Below, piece by piece: positions 1-6,193 of a DNA stretch of 17,173 nucleotides. The position numbers and the translations under genes are program-made. The notes below the pieces were generated by a model. It was not told the DNA's origin. It searched no databases and saw only the letters and a list, made by a program, of their open reading frames with translations. This stretch comes from Methylocystaceae bacterium. Lineage in GTDB: Bacteria > Pseudomonadota > Alphaproteobacteria > Rhizobiales > Beijerinckiaceae. The stretch spans positions 6,833-24,005 of the forward strand of contig PLZT01000580.1 of NCBI GenBank assembly GCA_003152255.1, given 5' to 3'. Numbering within the stretch: position 1 is the first letter of the stretch; each line of letters begins with the position of its first letter.

Positions 1-72
1 ATGTCCAATTCCTTCGCCTTCGGCGGCATCAACGCCGTGCTGATCGTGCGGGCGCTCGATCATGACGGCTGA
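1..72 (+). CDS. Beta-ketoacyl-ACP synthase, C-terminal end only (partial)
   Basis: Only the last 23 codons are in the window; frame 1 runs from the first base to TGA at 70-72. The peptide begins SNSFAFGGINAVL, which matches the C-terminal NSFGFGGTNA loop of FabF-type (KAS II) condensing enzymes, the loop that gates the acyl pocket. Here the first Gly of the usual GFGG is Ala. The enzyme family condenses an acyl chain with malonyl-ACP. The ATG at position 1 is internal, not the real start. Its end overlaps the next gene by 11 bases, so it belongs to the same operon as the dehydratase-like and reductase genes that follow. Whether it is a FabF, a polyketide-type KS or a chain-length factor cannot be told from this stub. 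Confidence 0.75.
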   Translation: MSNSFAFGGINAVLIVRALDHDG

Positions 73-469
73 CCGCGCGCTTGAATTTCCCTCTTTGCGC
101 GTGCGGGTGGACGCGGCGCGCGCGGCGGAATTCGCGCGCGAAACCGGATTCGACGCGGGCTTCGACGGCGCGCCCTCGTGCTATCCGGCGGTGTGGTTGA
201 CGACGCCGACGATACACGGCGCGATCGCGCGAATCTGCGCGCAAGCGGATAGCGTCCCCGTGCACGAGTCGCAGCATTTCGCCTATCAGACGCCGCTGCG
301 CGTCGGCGAGGACTATGATCTTTCGGTCTCCATGCGCCGCGAGGAAAAGCCGCCGCGGCTCGTCGTCGAGGCGCTTTTGGCGACGGTCAAAGGCGCGCCG
401 GTCGGCCGGTTCGAAACGCTGTTGCGACTGGTGCCGCGCGCCGCGCTGCGTCGGGACGCGGTGGCATGA
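62..469 (+). CDS. Hotdog-fold dehydratase-like protein (MaoC N-terminal / FAS1-DH type)
   Basis: A 135-residue protein starting at ATG 62 inside the end of the ketosynthase gene and ending in an ATGA overlap with the next gene. Residues 68-85 (HESQHFAYQTPLRVGEDY) resemble the 'HGEQ-F-Y-RPL-GD' stretch of MaoC_dehydrat_N/FAS1-DH-like hotdog domains, and a Pro/Tyr-rich segment near 39-53 resembles the substrate-side helix of that fold. I see no SGDxNPxH hydratase signature, so alone it is probably non-catalytic. Heterodimeric (R)-3-hydroxyacyl dehydratases such as mycobacterial HadAB pair a MaoC_N-like subunit with a MaoC-like catalytic one. The adjacent gene is exactly such a MaoC protein, so a heterodimer is the likely arrangement. 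That pairing is inference; the hotdog assignment rests on one motif and size. Confidence 0.6.
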   Translation: MTADRALEFPSLRVRVDAARAAEFARETGFDAGFDGAPSCYPAVWLTTPTIHGAIARICAQADSVPVHESQHFAYQTPLRVGEDYDLSVSMRREEKPPRLVVEALLATVKGAPVGRFETLLRLVPRAALRRDAVA

Positions 470-951
470 GCGCCAAAGGCCAGGCGACGCCGCCCGCCGT
501 TGGGGAGCGGCTGCCCGCGATGGAGATCGGACCTTTCGACGCCGAGGGGCTGCGAAGATATGCGGAAGTTTCCGGCGACGACAATCCGCTGCATCTCGAC
601 GACGCGCTCGCCGCCTCGATCGGCTTCTCGGCGCCGCCTGTGCATGGCATGAAGCTGCTCGCCGCCTTCGAGCCGATGCTGCGGGCGTGGCGCGCGGATC
701 TCGAATTGGTCGAGCTCGGCGGAACCTTCGTGCAGCCGGCCCCGCGCGGCGAAAAGCTCGTTTTGACCGGTCGCGTGCTACGATCGACCGAAGAGAGCGT
801 GTTCGTGCGGCTCTATGCGCATGGCTCGGCGCGCGCCCCGGCGATCATCGCCGAGGCGACGCTAAGGCCTTCCAACGCGACGTTTTCAAGCGAAATGGAG
901 GGCGGATCGCGTCAAGAAAACGCGTCGAAGCCCTTCGACCGGGAGGTTTAA
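466..951 (+). CDS. MaoC-like (R)-3-hydroxyacyl dehydratase/hydratase
   Basis: A 161-residue protein with the catalytic MaoC signature SGDDNPLH at residues 36-43 (expected catalytic Asp38 and His43), followed by the HGM turn at 60-62 that ends the hydratase helix. The family adds or removes water at the 2,3-position of (R)-3-hydroxyacyl-CoA/ACP. In this operon it should dehydrate the hydroxyacyl intermediate made by the following SDR from the ketosynthase product. The start ATG overlaps the preceding stop (ATGA), which implies translational coupling to the hotdog partner. The last 25 or so residues are polar and look like a non-conserved tail. The fold and active site are well supported. The substrate is not known, and CoA versus ACP linkage cannot be decided from the sequence. 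Confidence 0.85.
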   Translation: MSAKGQATPPAVGERLPAMEIGPFDAEGLRRYAEVSGDDNPLHLDDALAASIGFSAPPVHGMKLLAAFEPMLRAWRADLELVELGGTFVQPAPRGEKLVLTGRVLRSTEESVFVRLYAHGSARAPAIIAEATLRPSNATFSSEMEGGSRQENASKPFDREV

Positions 952-952
952 G

Positions 953-1744
953 TTGAGCGGGAAGCATGTTCTGATTACCGGGGCCTCCAGCGGCATCGGC
1001 CGCGCGCTGGCGCTGCGCTATGCGCAAGATGGCGCGCGGCTCTCGCTGTTCGGGCGCGACGAAGCGCGGCTCGAAGCTTCCGCGAAAGCCTGCCGCGACA
1101 AGGGTGCCGATGTCGCGAGTTTCGTCGTCGACGTGCAGAACCGCGCCGGCATGGCGAAGGCCGTGGCGGACGCGCTGGCGCTCGCGCCGCTCGATATTGT
1201 GTACGCCAACGCCGGCGTCGCGACGGGCCTCTCCACCGGGCAAATCCTGGAAGACCCGGAGGCCGTGCGCGCGACGCTGGCGATCAATGTGATCGGCGTC
1301 TTCAACACGGTCGAGCCCGCGATATCGGCGATGACGAAGAGAGGCTCTGGCGCGATCGCCATCGTCGGCTCGATGGCCGGCGTGCGCGGCCTGCCGTTCT
1401 CGCCCGCTTATTGCGCGAGCAAGGCGGCGGTCTATTCCTACGCCGAGTCGCTGCGGGGCGTGTTGGCGCCGCATGGGGTCGATGTCTGCACGATCGTCCC
1501 CGGCTTCGTCGCGACGCCAATGGCGGCGGCGACCAAAAGCTGGCAGCCCGGCCTTACCTCCGACGCGGAGGCGGCGGACATCATCGCGAGCGGGCTGGAG
1601 CGCCGCAAGCCGGTGATCGCCTTCCCGCTGTTCATGTGGTGCGCGCTGCGCCTCATGACCTTTTTGCCGCCGCGCTGGGTCGACGCCGTGATGCTGCGCT
1701 TTTCCGCCGACGTGCCGAGCACGAAAGAGAAAGAGGCGGTCTGA
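953..1744 (+). CDS. Short-chain dehydrogenase/reductase, probable 3-ketoacyl reductase
   Basis: A 263-residue classical SDR. The Rossmann motif TGASSGIG is at 9-16, Asp60 is in the adenine pocket, NAG is at 86-88, and the catalytic residues are Asn112, Ser140, Tyr153 and Lys157 (YCASK 153-157). After the PGF segment comes a hydrophobic C-terminal stretch (about 221-250, with LFMWCALRLMTFLPP), as in membrane-associated SDRs acting on long acyl chains. The start is TTG at 953, one base after the MaoC stop, preceded by GGGAGG at 941-946 with 6 bases spacing; no other in-frame start fits as well. Position between a ketosynthase/dehydratase set and glycosyltransferases points to reduction of a 3-ketoacyl (or ketosphinganine-like) intermediate. 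The reductase class is solid, the substrate is inferred. Confidence 0.85.
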   Translation: MSGKHVLITGASSGIGRALALRYAQDGARLSLFGRDEARLEASAKACRDKGADVASFVVDVQNRAGMAKAVADALALAPLDIVYANAGVATGLSTGQILEDPEAVRATLAINVIGVFNTVEPAISAMTKRGSGAIAIVGSMAGVRGLPFSPAYCASKAAVYSYAESLRGVLAPHGVDVCTIVPGFVATPMAAATKSWQPGLTSDAEAADIIASGLERRKPVIAFPLFMWCALRLMTFLPPRWVDAVMLRFSADVPSTKEKEAV

Positions 1745-2943
1745 TGTGGGTGGGGGACGGCCTGCGCGACGTGTCGCTTTGGGGAAGCGCGGCCTTCTGG
1801 GCCATTTCCGTCGCGACGATGGTCGCGTCGACCCTGGCGACCATCGCGCAGCCTCGGATCGCGGCGCGTCGCGCGAGGAACCGCGAACAGCCGCCGGTCT
1901 CGGTCGTCGTGCCGGTCAAGATGCTGGAAGCCAATTTCGATCGGGCGCAGGAATCGATATTCGCCCAGAATTACCCCAATTTCGACGTGCTCGCCTCGGC
2001 CGTCGACCCGGACGGCGAGGCGGCGCGATCGATGCGAAATGTTTTCGCGCGTCATCCGGAGGTCCCGACGCGGTTTTTGCGCTCGACCGCGAAATTCGCC
2101 AAAAGCCCCAAGTTGGACAATCTCGTCGCGCCGTTCACGCAAGCGACCTACGACACGATCCTGATGAAGGACGCGAACGCCATTCTGGAGCCCGACGATC
2201 TCGCCGAGCACATGCGGCAATTGAACGCGGATGTCGGGCTCGTCTGCGCCATTCCCTACGGCGCCAATTCGGAAAATCTCGCAGCGCACGTCGAGGCGTC
2301 GATACTGAACGGCCCCCATTCGCGCATGCTGTTTTGGGCGTCCGCGCTGGGTCATGGATTTGGCGTCGGCAAGATCATGCTGTTCCGTCGCGGCGATTTT
2401 TTGCGCGCCGGCGGCTTCGACGCGATTTCGCATACCGTCGGCGAGGACAACGCGATGTCGAAGGCGCTGGCGCGAATCGGTTTGCGCACGGTTTTTTCGC
2501 ACCGGCCAGTGCGGCAGGAACTTGGGCGTCGCACTTTTAGCGATGTATACCAGCGCCAACTTCGCTGGAGTGTGATTCGCCGAGGCGACGCCTTGCTGTC
2601 GTTCCTGTTGGAGCCCTTCTGTCAAGCGTTTCCGGCGCTTATCGCAGCGGGCGTCGCCGCTCCGCTGGCCAAGCTGACGCCATTCGCGGCCGCGGGCGCG
2701 ACGGTGTTGCTCTGGTTCGCGCTCGAGACGTGGCTTTCCTTTATGAAGGGTTGGCGCCTATCATGGGAAGCTCCCGTAATCTTTCTGCTTCGGGAGGCGG
2801 TGATGCTAGCGGTATGGCTCCGCGCCTGGACCACTAACCGCGTGGTGTGGGCGAGAGAGCGTTTCGACGCGCGCGCCGATGTTACGAAGGGCGCGCCGGC
2901 GACCACGCCGGGCGCGCCGCTTGCGACACGAAAAAAAGGATAG
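1744..2943 (+). CDS. Family 21 (ceramide glucosyltransferase-like/HpnI-like) membrane glycosyltransferase
   Basis: A 399-residue protein whose ATG overlaps the SDR stop (TGATG). It has an N-terminal membrane segment (about 12-34), a GT-A domain opening with VSVVVPVK (52-59), KSPKLDN at 120-126, DAN at 143-145 in place of a classic DxD, Glu234-Asp235 as the catalytic-base region and an (R/Q)xxRW site at 271-275. Two or three hydrophobic segments follow (about 290-333 and 343-362). This order is that of GT21 ceramide glucosyltransferases and the related HpnI hopanoid enzymes, which transfer a sugar from a nucleotide donor to a lipid on the cytoplasmic face. No hpnH/J/K neighbours are present, so hopanoid glycosylation is not indicated. 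The likely acceptor is the lipid made by the upstream genes. The family call is good; sugar and acceptor are unknown. Confidence 0.8.
   Translation: MWVGDGLRDVSLWGSAAFWAISVATMVASTLATIAQPRIAARRARNREQPPVSVVVPVKMLEANFDRAQESIFAQNYPNFDVLASAVDPDGEAARSMRNVFARHPEVPTRFLRSTAKFAKSPKLDNLVAPFTQATYDTILMKDANAILEPDDLAEHMRQLNADVGLVCAIPYGANSENLAAHVEASILNGPHSRMLFWASALGHGFGVGKIMLFRRGDFLRAGGFDAISHTVGEDNAMSKALARIGLRTVFSHRPVRQELGRRTFSDVYQRQLRWSVIRRGDALLSFLLEPFCQAFPALIAAGVAAPLAKLTPFAAAGATVLLWFALETWLSFMKGWRLSWEAPVIFLLREAVMLAVWLRAWTTNRVVWARERFDARADVTKGAPATTPGAPLATRKKG
2936..2940 (+). promoter_or_regulatory. Ribosome binding site that fixes the TTG start of the GT2 gene
   Basis: AAGGA lies 7 bases before TTG 2948, inside the last codons of the GT21 gene. 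It supports the TTG start over an in-frame ATG at 2879. Starting at 2879 would add 23 Arg-rich residues that read as out-of-frame GT21 sequence. Confidence 0.7.
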
Positions 2944-2947
2944 ACGC

Positions 2948-4249
2948 TTGGTTTTTGACCTTCTGCGTTTCGTCATTGACGCCATCGCCGCGGCCAGCGG
3001 ATTGACGCTCATCGTCATTGGGCTTGGCTATGTCGCGGTCATCGCGCGCTTCCTGTGGGACGAAGTTCGCGGCCTGCGCGACCCCGAGCCCGTGGAGCTT
3101 CCCGACAGCGAATTGCCCCATGTGCTGTTGCAAATCCCCGTCTATAACGAACCGTTGGTGACGGAGCAGTCGCTGCGATGCGTCGCGCAGCTCGATTGGC
3201 CCAAGGACAAGCTGCATATCCAGTTGCTCGACGATTCGAACGACGAGACCACCGCGCGGGCCGAGGCCGTGGCGATCGAATTGCGCGCCGAGGGCGCTGA
3301 TATCACGCATGTGCGTCGTCCCGACCGGATAGGCTTCAAGGCCGGCGCCTGCGCTTATGGGCTCACCATTTCGACCGCGCCCTTCATCGCCATGCTTGAC
3401 GCGGATTTTCGTCCGCCGGCCAATTGGCTGAAGCGCGTCGTGCCGCTGCTGGTGAAGGACCCGAAGGCCGGCTTCGCGCAATCGCGCTGCGAATTCTCCA
3501 ATTTCGAGAAGAACTGGCTCACCCGTGCGCAGGGTCTCGTCCAGGACGGGCATTTTCTGGTCGAGCAGCGCAGCCGCGCCCATGCCGGTTGGCTGTTCCA
3601 GTTCAACGGCACCGGCGGCGTCTGGCGGCGCGCGACCATCGAGCGCGCGGGCGGGTGGTCGGATTATTCGCTGGCCGAAGACCTCGATCTCACCGTGCGC
3701 GCGGCGCTCGACGGCTGGCGCGGCATTTTTATTTCCGAGCCGGCGATTCCGGGACAGGTGCCCGAGGGTCTGCGCGACTTCCGGCGCCAGCAGCGGCGCT
3801 GGTCGAACGGATTCGTGCAGGTCGCGCAGAGGACCATCGTTCCGATTTGGCGAGCGCCCTGGACTCTGACGCAGCGGATCGCCGCGATCGCGCTGGTGGC
3901 GCATCAGATTTTCTTCCCCGCGGCCGCCATCGGCGTTCTCGCGATACTCCTCGGCTCCATTCTGCACGGCTCGCCCGCGCCGTATCTGCCCATGCTCGAG
4001 GTTATCGCCGTCATGACGACGATCGTCGTGCTCGGCATCACGCTGCCGCCCTATCTGGCGTTAAGGCGCGGCTCGCTCGTCGATTATCTCAAGACGATGG
4101 CCTCGGTGCCGCCGCTGATGATCTATCTCGCCTTCTCCAATGGCGCGAAGATCGTCCAGACGATGCGCGGGCGCAGATCGCCGTTCAAGCGCACGCCGAA
4201 GATCGAACACGCCGAGCCCAGCATCGTCGACGCGGATGTCGAGGCCTAG
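2948..4249 (+). CDS. Cellulose-synthase-like family 2 processive-type membrane glycosyltransferase
   Basis: 433 residues from TTG 2948, four bases after the GT21 stop. An N-terminal hydrophobic segment (about 5-35) is followed by a GT2 domain with IPVYNE (63-68), an LDDSND cluster (94-99), the metal-binding DAD at 151-153, FNGTGGVWR at 219-227 (acceptor finger), Glu244-Asp245 (general base region of the TED motif, here AED) and QQRRW at 281-285. C-terminal membrane segments lie at about 308-338, 350-372 and 383-397. This is the motif order of CesA/CslA-type enzymes that make beta-linked glucans or mannans from nucleotide sugars. Placement directly behind a GT21 suggests it extends or further decorates the lipid-linked sugar. 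Against that, CesA-like proteins can also make free polysaccharide. No BcsB/cellulase or export genes are in view. Confidence 0.8.
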   Translation: MVFDLLRFVIDAIAAASGLTLIVIGLGYVAVIARFLWDEVRGLRDPEPVELPDSELPHVLLQIPVYNEPLVTEQSLRCVAQLDWPKDKLHIQLLDDSNDETTARAEAVAIELRAEGADITHVRRPDRIGFKAGACAYGLTISTAPFIAMLDADFRPPANWLKRVVPLLVKDPKAGFAQSRCEFSNFEKNWLTRAQGLVQDGHFLVEQRSRAHAGWLFQFNGTGGVWRRATIERAGGWSDYSLAEDLDLTVRAALDGWRGIFISEPAIPGQVPEGLRDFRRQQRRWSNGFVQVAQRTIVPIWRAPWTLTQRIAAIALVAHQIFFPAAAIGVLAILLGSILHGSPAPYLPMLEVIAVMTTIVVLGITLPPYLALRRGSLVDYLKTMASVPPLMIYLAFSNGAKIVQTMRGRRSPFKRTPKIEHAEPSIVDADVEA

Positions 4250-4252
4250 CCA

Positions 4253-4489
4253 ATGGGCGAGCGGCCAAAACTGTCGTCGACGCTGACGTGTCCATTCTGC
4301 GGCCATGCGGAAACTCTGACGATGGCCGTGGACTCATGTCAAATCCGCCATGACTGCCCCGCCTGCGGCGCCGTGATGAAGCCCAAGCCTGGCGACTGTT
4401 GCGTCTTCTGCTCGTATGGCGATGTTCCCTGTCCGCCGATGCAGGAGAGTCGCGATTGTTGCGCCGGAGAGACCGCGCCTCCACGCTGA
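4253..4489 (+). CDS. Small 11-cysteine protein of the GDCCVFCSYG family
   Basis: A 78-residue protein starting three bases after the GT2 stop, with a GAGG site 8 bases upstream of the ATG. It has cysteines at 13, 16, 29, 35, 38, 49, 50, 53, 60, 69 and 70. Two CxxC-type pairs (CPFC 13-16, CPAC 35-38) look like a zinc ribbon, followed by GDCCVFCSYGDVPCPP at 47-62. That last block is a recurring signature I recall from short uncharacterised proteobacterial proteins, often near heavy-metal genes; this recollection is not a search result. It probably binds a metal (Zn, Cu or Hg). No signal peptide is visible, so it is likely cytoplasmic. It lies between the glycosyltransferases and an Fe-S scaffold ATPase; its role in either setting is unknown. 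Confidence 0.7.
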   Translation: MGERPKLSSTLTCPFCGHAETLTMAVDSCQIRHDCPACGAVMKPKPGDCCVFCSYGDVPCPPMQESRDCCAGETAPPR

Positions 4490-4587
4490 CCTTGCCGTCG
4501 CGCCGCGCGACTGGCTTCGCGATTGCATGTATTGTCCTGTGGATTTTCGCGCCCATTCGGCGCAAAACACAGCCAAATGCAATCGGC

Positions 4588-4593
4588 GAGGAG
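4588..4593 (+). promoter_or_regulatory. Ribosome binding site for the GTG start of mrp
   Basis: GAGGAG lies 8 bases before GTG 4602. The open frame extends upstream to 4416, but that extension has no Mrp similarity and overlaps the cysteine-rich gene, so the GTG is the better start. Confidence 0.7.
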
Positions 4594-4601
4594 CAGCGCC
4601 C

Positions 4602-5729
4602 GTGGCGAATGAAGCGGATGTCTTGAAGGCTTTGGAGAAGGTTCCCGGTCCCGGCGGCGTATCGCTCGTGGCGTCGAACGCGGTCAGCGGAATCAATGTC
4701 GCGGGGACGAAGGCCTTCGTTTCGATCTCCGGCGATCCGGCGCGGGCGAAGGAGTGGGAGGCCATCCGTCTCGCGGCGGAGCGGGCCGTCGGCGAAATCG
4801 GCGGCGTCGAGCGGGCGATCGTCACGCTCACGGCCGAACACGCGCCGCGGCCAGAACCGGCGCGTGATCACGGACATGGCCATCATCACGACCACGGCCC
4901 CGCGGTCGCCGCGCCGCGCCGGGGCATTATCGCCGCTGTTGAGCGCATCCGCTTCATCGTCGCCGTGGCGTCGGGCAAGGGCGGCGTCGGCAAGTCGACG
5001 ACCGCCGCCAATCTCGCGCTGGGGCTCGCCGCGCAAGGATGGCGCGTCGGCCTGCTCGACGCCGACGTTTACGGGCCGTCGGCGCCGCGGCTGTTCGGTC
5101 TGCACGGCAAGCCGCAAGTGGCCGACGGCAAGATGGTTCCGCTGGAGGCCTACGGCGTCAAAGTGATGTCGATCGGCTTTCTCGTCGACGAGAACGTGCC
5201 GATGGTCTGGCGCGGCCCGATGGTGTCGCAGGCGTTGACGCAGATGCTGGGCGAGGTCGCCTGGGGCGAACTCGACGCGCTCGTCGTCGATATGCCGCCG
5301 GGCACCGGCGACGTGCAGCTCACGCTGGCGCAGCAAGTTCCGCTTGCCGGCGCGGTGATTGTCTCGACGCCGCAGGATCTCGCGCTGATCGACGCGCGGC
5401 GCGCGGTCGGCATGTTCCAGAAAGTGGAGGCGCCGATTCTCGGGATCATCGAGAATATGAGCTATTTTCTTTGCCCGCACTGCGGCGGCCGCACCGATGT
5501 GTTCTCGCATGGCGGCGCCCGTCACGACGCCGAAAAGCTGGGCGTGCCCTTCCTCGGCGAGGTTCCGCTCGACGCGGCGATCCGCGAGACCTCGGACGCC
5601 GGCCGTCCCGTCGTCGGCGCCGATCCGCAAGGCGCGCATGCGGCGATCTATCTCAATCTCGCGGCCAAGGTGAAAACCCTGCTGGAGACCCAAACGCGCC
5701 GCCCGGGGCCGGTCATCGTGAAGGGATAA
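4602..5729 (+). CDS. mrp: Mrp/ApbC/NBP35-family Fe-S cluster carrier ATPase
   Basis: 375 residues from GTG 4602. Residues 1-80 form a MIP18/DUF59-type N-terminal domain (VLKALEKVPGPG at 7-18). Residues 88-99 are a His-rich linker with seven His (HDHGHGHHHDHG-like). The ParA/MinD-type ATPase follows, with the deviant Walker A GKGGVGKST at 125-133, DADVYGPSAP at 153-162, DMPPGTGD at 230-237 and the CPHC pair at 291-294 that bridges the Fe-S cluster in the dimer. Length and order match the Mrp family, which carries 4Fe-4S clusters to apoproteins in the cytosol. A methanotroph has many Fe-S clients, but none is indicated here. The His-rich linker could bind metal. A damaged second copy of the 3' end lies at 5998-6071. 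Confidence 0.92.
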   Translation: MANEADVLKALEKVPGPGGVSLVASNAVSGINVAGTKAFVSISGDPARAKEWEAIRLAAERAVGEIGGVERAIVTLTAEHAPRPEPARDHGHGHHHDHGPAVAAPRRGIIAAVERIRFIVAVASGKGGVGKSTTAANLALGLAAQGWRVGLLDADVYGPSAPRLFGLHGKPQVADGKMVPLEAYGVKVMSIGFLVDENVPMVWRGPMVSQALTQMLGEVAWGELDALVVDMPPGTGDVQLTLAQQVPLAGAVIVSTPQDLALIDARRAVGMFQKVEAPILGIIENMSYFLCPHCGGRTDVFSHGGARHDAEKLGVPFLGEVPLDAAIRETSDAGRPVVGADPQGAHAAIYLNLAAKVKTLLETQTRRPGPVIVKG

Positions 5730-5997
5730 AACAGCCCGCTCCTGACGAAATCAGGAGCGGGCGTCCTTGGGAGCATTTAGTTTTTGGGGGATTTAAGCAT
5801 GATCCTGGCCAGCGGGCGCGGTAGCGGGCGCTTGCCGCGTCCACCAAACTCGCCACCCCAATTGCGCGTCCTTGGAGCCGCCCGCGGCATATGACGCGGA
5901 ATGACGAAGCGCCTCGTGGAGATCGCCGTTCTCGGCTTCGACGGTTGTCTTGGTTCCGGCGTGCTTGGGCCGGAGGACATGTTGACGCTGGCCCGCA
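5655..5997 (+). repeat. Duplication copy A: mrp tail, hairpin, spacer and regulator head, without pmoC
   Basis: This stretch contains, in order, the 3' end of mrp, its hairpin, a spacer sharing the 19-base block GGGGGATTTAAGCATGATC (5786-5804) with copy B, and the beginning of a GlxA/AraC-type regulator gene. In copy A the spacer (ending CGCGTCC near 5842) abuts the regulator upstream sequence AAACTCGCCAC (5846-5856) directly. In copy B about 920 bases including pmoC lie at that joint. At 5997/5998 the regulator head breaks off and a second mrp tail begins. Confidence 0.85.
5734..5762 (+). terminator. Perfect hairpin after mrp (copy A), probable transcription terminator
   Basis: GCCCGCTCCTGA (5734-5745), loop CGAAA, then the exact complement TCAGGAGCGGGC (5751-5762). 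It begins five bases after the mrp stop. On the plus strand the nearest T-rich stretch (ATTTAGTTTTT) is about 15 bases further on. On the minus strand the stem is followed directly by TGTTTTA, so it may work in both directions. A one-mismatch copy is at 6077-6103. Confidence 0.75.
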
Positions 5998-6011
5998 AAT
6001 CTCGCGGCTAA
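5901..6011 (+). pseudogene. Truncated head of a GlxA/AraC-type regulator gene
   Basis: ATG 5901 opens 36 codons that match the first residues of the intact regulator at 7171: both read IAVLGFDGCLGS, then LGP, then DMLTLA. After about codon 32 the sequence switches to the mrp 3' end and stops at TAA 6009-6011. Over the 27 aligned codons I count 14 base differences (about 83% identity). Of the 12 differing codons, 7 are synonymous, which is more like divergence between two functional genes than decay of a fresh duplicate. It has lost the amidase-like core and both HTH motifs, so it cannot be a working regulator. Confidence 0.85.
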
Positions 6012-6071
6012 GGTGAAGTCCTGCTGAAGACCCAAACCCGCCGCGCCGGGCCGGTCGTCATGAGGGAATAA
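5998..6071 (+). pseudogene. Remnant of an mrp 3' end
   Basis: 74 bases align to the last 75 of mrp (5655-5729), with 11 mismatches and one missing base (about 84% identity), ending at the equivalent TAA. Before and after the one-base loss it would encode QTRRAGPVVMRE against QTRRPGPVIVKG in the intact gene. Those are conservative changes, again as if it came from a related functional mrp. Confidence 0.85.
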
Positions 6072-6076
6072 AACAA

Positions 6077-6103
6077 CCCGCCCCTGAAGAGATCAGGAGC
6101 GGG
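6077..6103 (-). terminator. Hairpin downstream of pmoC (copy B), probable pmoC terminator
   Basis: CCCGCCCCTGA (6077-6087), loop AGAGA, TCAGGAGCGGG (6093-6103): an 11-bp stem with one mismatch. Read on the minus strand it lies about 90 bases past the pmoC stop and is followed at once by TTGTTTTATT, a usable U-tract. It is homologous to the mrp terminator, so pmoC appears to use a terminator that originally belonged to mrp. Confidence 0.65.
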
Positions 6104-6193
6104 CGTCCTTGGGAGGACAGAGGGGGATTTAAGCATGATCTAGGCCGGCGGGCGCATAAGCGGGCGCTTATCGCGTCCGCCGGGTCGCAAGCG

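Larger units (their letters stand above)
5998..6180 (+). repeat. Duplication copy B, left part: mrp tail remnant, hairpin, spacer
   Basis: It aligns to 5655-5843 through the mrp tail, the hairpin and the spacer. The 19-base block GGGGGATTTAAGCATGATC recurs exactly at 6122-6140, and GCGGGCGC...GCGGGCGCTT...CGCGTCC follows in both copies. Similarity stops near 6180, 13 bases before the pmoC stop codon, and resumes at 7101. Confidence 0.85.

Noticed and set aside
1438..2625. Long minus-strand open frame (395 codons) opposite the SDR and GT21 genes
   Set aside because: High-GC antisense shadow: Arg-rich, no recognisable motif, and the plus-strand genes there have clear family signatures.
1744..2943. 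Assignment of the GT21 gene as hopanoid glycosyltransferase HpnI
   Set aside because: The catalytic pattern fits both, but no hopanoid-modification neighbours are present and its operon partners are acyl-chain enzymes.
4416..4601. Upstream extension of the Mrp reading frame
   Set aside because: It has no similarity to the family and overlaps the cysteine-rich gene in another frame; GTG 4602 has a good ribosome binding site.
4185..5693. 502-codon minus-strand open frame opposite mrp
   Set aside because: Low-complexity Arg/His/Asp composition with no fold signature; it covers an unmistakable Mrp gene on the plus strand.
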